This document shows positions 62,871-64,000 of a stretch of 64,000 nt of DNA, piece after piece. The stretch comes from Verrucomicrobiia bacterium (lineage in GTDB: Bacteria; Verrucomicrobiota; Verrucomicrobiia; Verrucomicrobiales; Akkermansiaceae), in assembly GCA_030430455.1 (NCBI GenBank), contig JAUIJB010000004.1, forward strand, positions 1 through 64,000, read 5' to 3'. Made by a program: the position numbers and the translations under genes. How positions within the stretch are numbered: the stretch's first letter is position 1; each line of letters starts with the position of its first letter. The notes below the pieces were generated by a model, which was given only the letters and a program-made list of their open reading frames with translations, was not told the DNA's origin and made no database searches.

Positions 62871-64000
62871 GTGATCCGGATCCGCGGCGCGCGCCAGCAC
62901 AACCTGAGGGGGATCGACCTCGACATCCCCAGGGAGCAGCTGGTGGTGATGACCGGCCCGAGCGGATCCGGCAAGTCCTCGCTGGCCTTCCACACCCTGT
63001 TCGCCGAGGGCCAGCGGCGCTTTGTCGAGTCGCTGTCGGTCTACGCCCGGCAGTTCCTCGACCAGCTCGAGAAGCCGGAGGTCGAGTCGATCGAGGGCCT
63101 CAGCCCGGCGATCGCGATCGAGCAGCGCAGCGGCGGGCTCAACCCGCGCTCGACGGTGGCGACGGTGACCGAGACCTACGAGTACCTTCGCGTGCTGTGG
63201 TCGGCGGCCGGGGTGCCGCACGACCCGCAGACGGGCGAGCGGCTCGAGCGCATGACCGCCGCGGACATGGTCGCCGCGCTCGAGGACCTGCCGGAGCGCA
63301 GCAAGGTCGTGCTGCTGGCACCGGTGCCGCGCGAGGAGGGCCACGACCCGGCCGGCCTGATCGAGCGCCTGCGCCGGCAGGGCTACGTCCGGGGGCGGGT
63401 GAATGGGGCGATCCTCGACCTCGACGAGGCCCTCGAGGCATGGCCGGAGGAGGCCGTGGCGATCGAGGTGGTGATCGACCGCCTCGTGATCCGCGAGGGG
63501 GTCGGCTCGCGCCTGGCCGACTCGGTCGAGACGGCGCTGAGGATCTGCGGCAGCGAGGCGCGGGTGCTGGTGCAGGTCCCCGATGCCGAGGACTTCGAGG
63601 AGCGCTCGTTCCAGACCAGCTACCGCAACCCGGCGACCGGCTTCGTGCTCGGCGAGCTCAGCCCGCGCCACTTCTCCTTCAACTCCCACCTCGGCGCCTG
63701 CCCGGCCTGCGAGGGGCTCGGCAGCGAGCGCTACTGCGATCGCGGCCTGCTGGTCGACGATCCCGGGCTGCCGCTCGCCGCGGCGGTGACCGGCTGGTGG
63801 AAGCCGAAGGCCCGCCGCGGCAGCGCCTTCGCCCGCGAGGCCGAGGCCATCCTGCGGCAGTTCGGCCTGCCCGCGGAGACCCCCCTTGGCGAGCTCCCCG
63901 ACGAGGCCCGCGAGCTGGTCTTCCAGGGCGGGAGGATCGACACCGGATGGCGGGTCGGCGCCGAGAAGCGCAAGCAGTGGAAGCGCTTCGAGGGCCTCTG
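62871..64000 (+). CDS. uvrA: UvrA excinuclease subunit A (N-terminal part)
   Basis: The gene starts with GTG at 62871 and stays open to the right edge, so only about 377 residues are visible. The opening VIRIRGARQHNLRGIDLDI is the UvrA start, followed by Walker A TGPSGSGKSSLAF (about 28-40). The stretch YARQFLDQLEKPEVESIEGL lies at about 58-77, and a zinc-type CPACEGLG near 277 is the first insertion-domain motif. A GGGGGA Shine-Dalgarno lies about 10 bp upstream. The protein recognises DNA damage in nucleotide-excision repair. It diverges from trpF. Confidence 0.95.
   Translation, partial: MIRIRGARQHNLRGIDLDIPREQLVVMTGPSGSGKSSLAFHTLFAEGQRRFVESLSVYARQFLDQLEKPEVESIEGLSPAIAIEQRSGGLNPRSTVATVTETYEYLRVLWSAAGVPHDPQTGERLERMTAADMVAALEDLPERSKVVLLAPVPREEGHDPAGLIERLRRQGYVRGRVNGAILDLDEALEAWPEEAVAIEVVIDRLVIREGVGSRLADSVETALRICGSEARVLVQVPDAEDFEERSFQTSYRNPATGFVLGELSPRHFSFNSHLGACPACEGLGSERYCDRGLLVDDPGLPLAAAVTGWWKPKARRGSAFAREAEAILRQFGLPAETPLGELPDEARELVFQGGRIDTGWRVGAEKRKQWKRFEGL

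Overview
The window is high-GC bacterial chromosome, most likely from a member of the Verrucomicrobiota (PVC group). This is inferred from several gene types together: a DUF1549/DUF1501 secreted pair, PEP-CTERM proteins with a CAAX-protease-like membrane protein, a tricorn-type protease, a DUF4331 protein, a WA/DP-repeat protein of a verrucomicrobial kind, and many dispersed intergenic palindromes. I saw no phage, plasmid, CRISPR or rRNA/tRNA signal. Coding density is high and many neighbours overlap by 4 bp (ATGA/GTGA), marking translationally coupled operons.

Layout. 1-1647: end of an aa3/caa3-type cytochrome oxidase operon (subunit IV, two small membrane proteins, subunit II). 1648-2256: gene-free, repeat-rich convergent region. 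2257-10687 (minus): tricorn protease, orphan DNA methyltransferase, gatB, a membrane protein, and a ChrR-like anti-sigma/ECF sigma pair. 11156-15925: FadL-type porin, DUF4331 protein and a His-rich TPR protein. 16122-18573 (minus): aroC and a repeat protein. 18783-25416: TetR regulator and a complete tripartite RND efflux operon. 25460-36745: DM13-PEP-CTERM protein, PAS/GAF histidine kinase, aminotransferase plus CAAX-protease-like protein, a small exopolysaccharide cluster (three glycosyltransferases and a polymerase/ligase), and a second PEP-CTERM protein. 36995-40230: DUF1549/DUF1501 pair. 40430-41476: a RAYT-type transposase gene. 41588-48686: a carboxylate-activation/reduction gene set (EhpF-like adenylating enzyme, aldehyde/acyl dehydrogenase, iron alcohol dehydrogenase) coupled to a beta-propeller lipoprotein and a HemW-like radical SAM protein. 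48809-50923: ExbB/ExbD-like motor with two unusual partners. 51006-54945: fabF, yebC, a divergent folP, and an unknown membrane protein. 54980-59036 (minus): CreB/CreC-like two-component system with downstream membrane proteins. 59138-61668 (minus): fluoride channel crcB and an ABC-3 metal importer lacking its binding protein. 62146-62805: trpF. 62871-end: start of uvrA.

The two signals I rate highest are (i) a roughly 321-bp nested palindromic element present twice (5689-6011 and 61747-62067), not explained by any gene and not resembling a named repeat I know, and (ii) the 41588-48686 gene set, whose parts look like a split carboxylic-acid reductase joined to a lipoprotein propeller and a HemW-family radical SAM enzyme. 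Shorter repeats of 8, 9, 10, 17, 24 and 74 bp are scattered through intergenic DNA, and a RAYT gene that might mobilise some of them is present.
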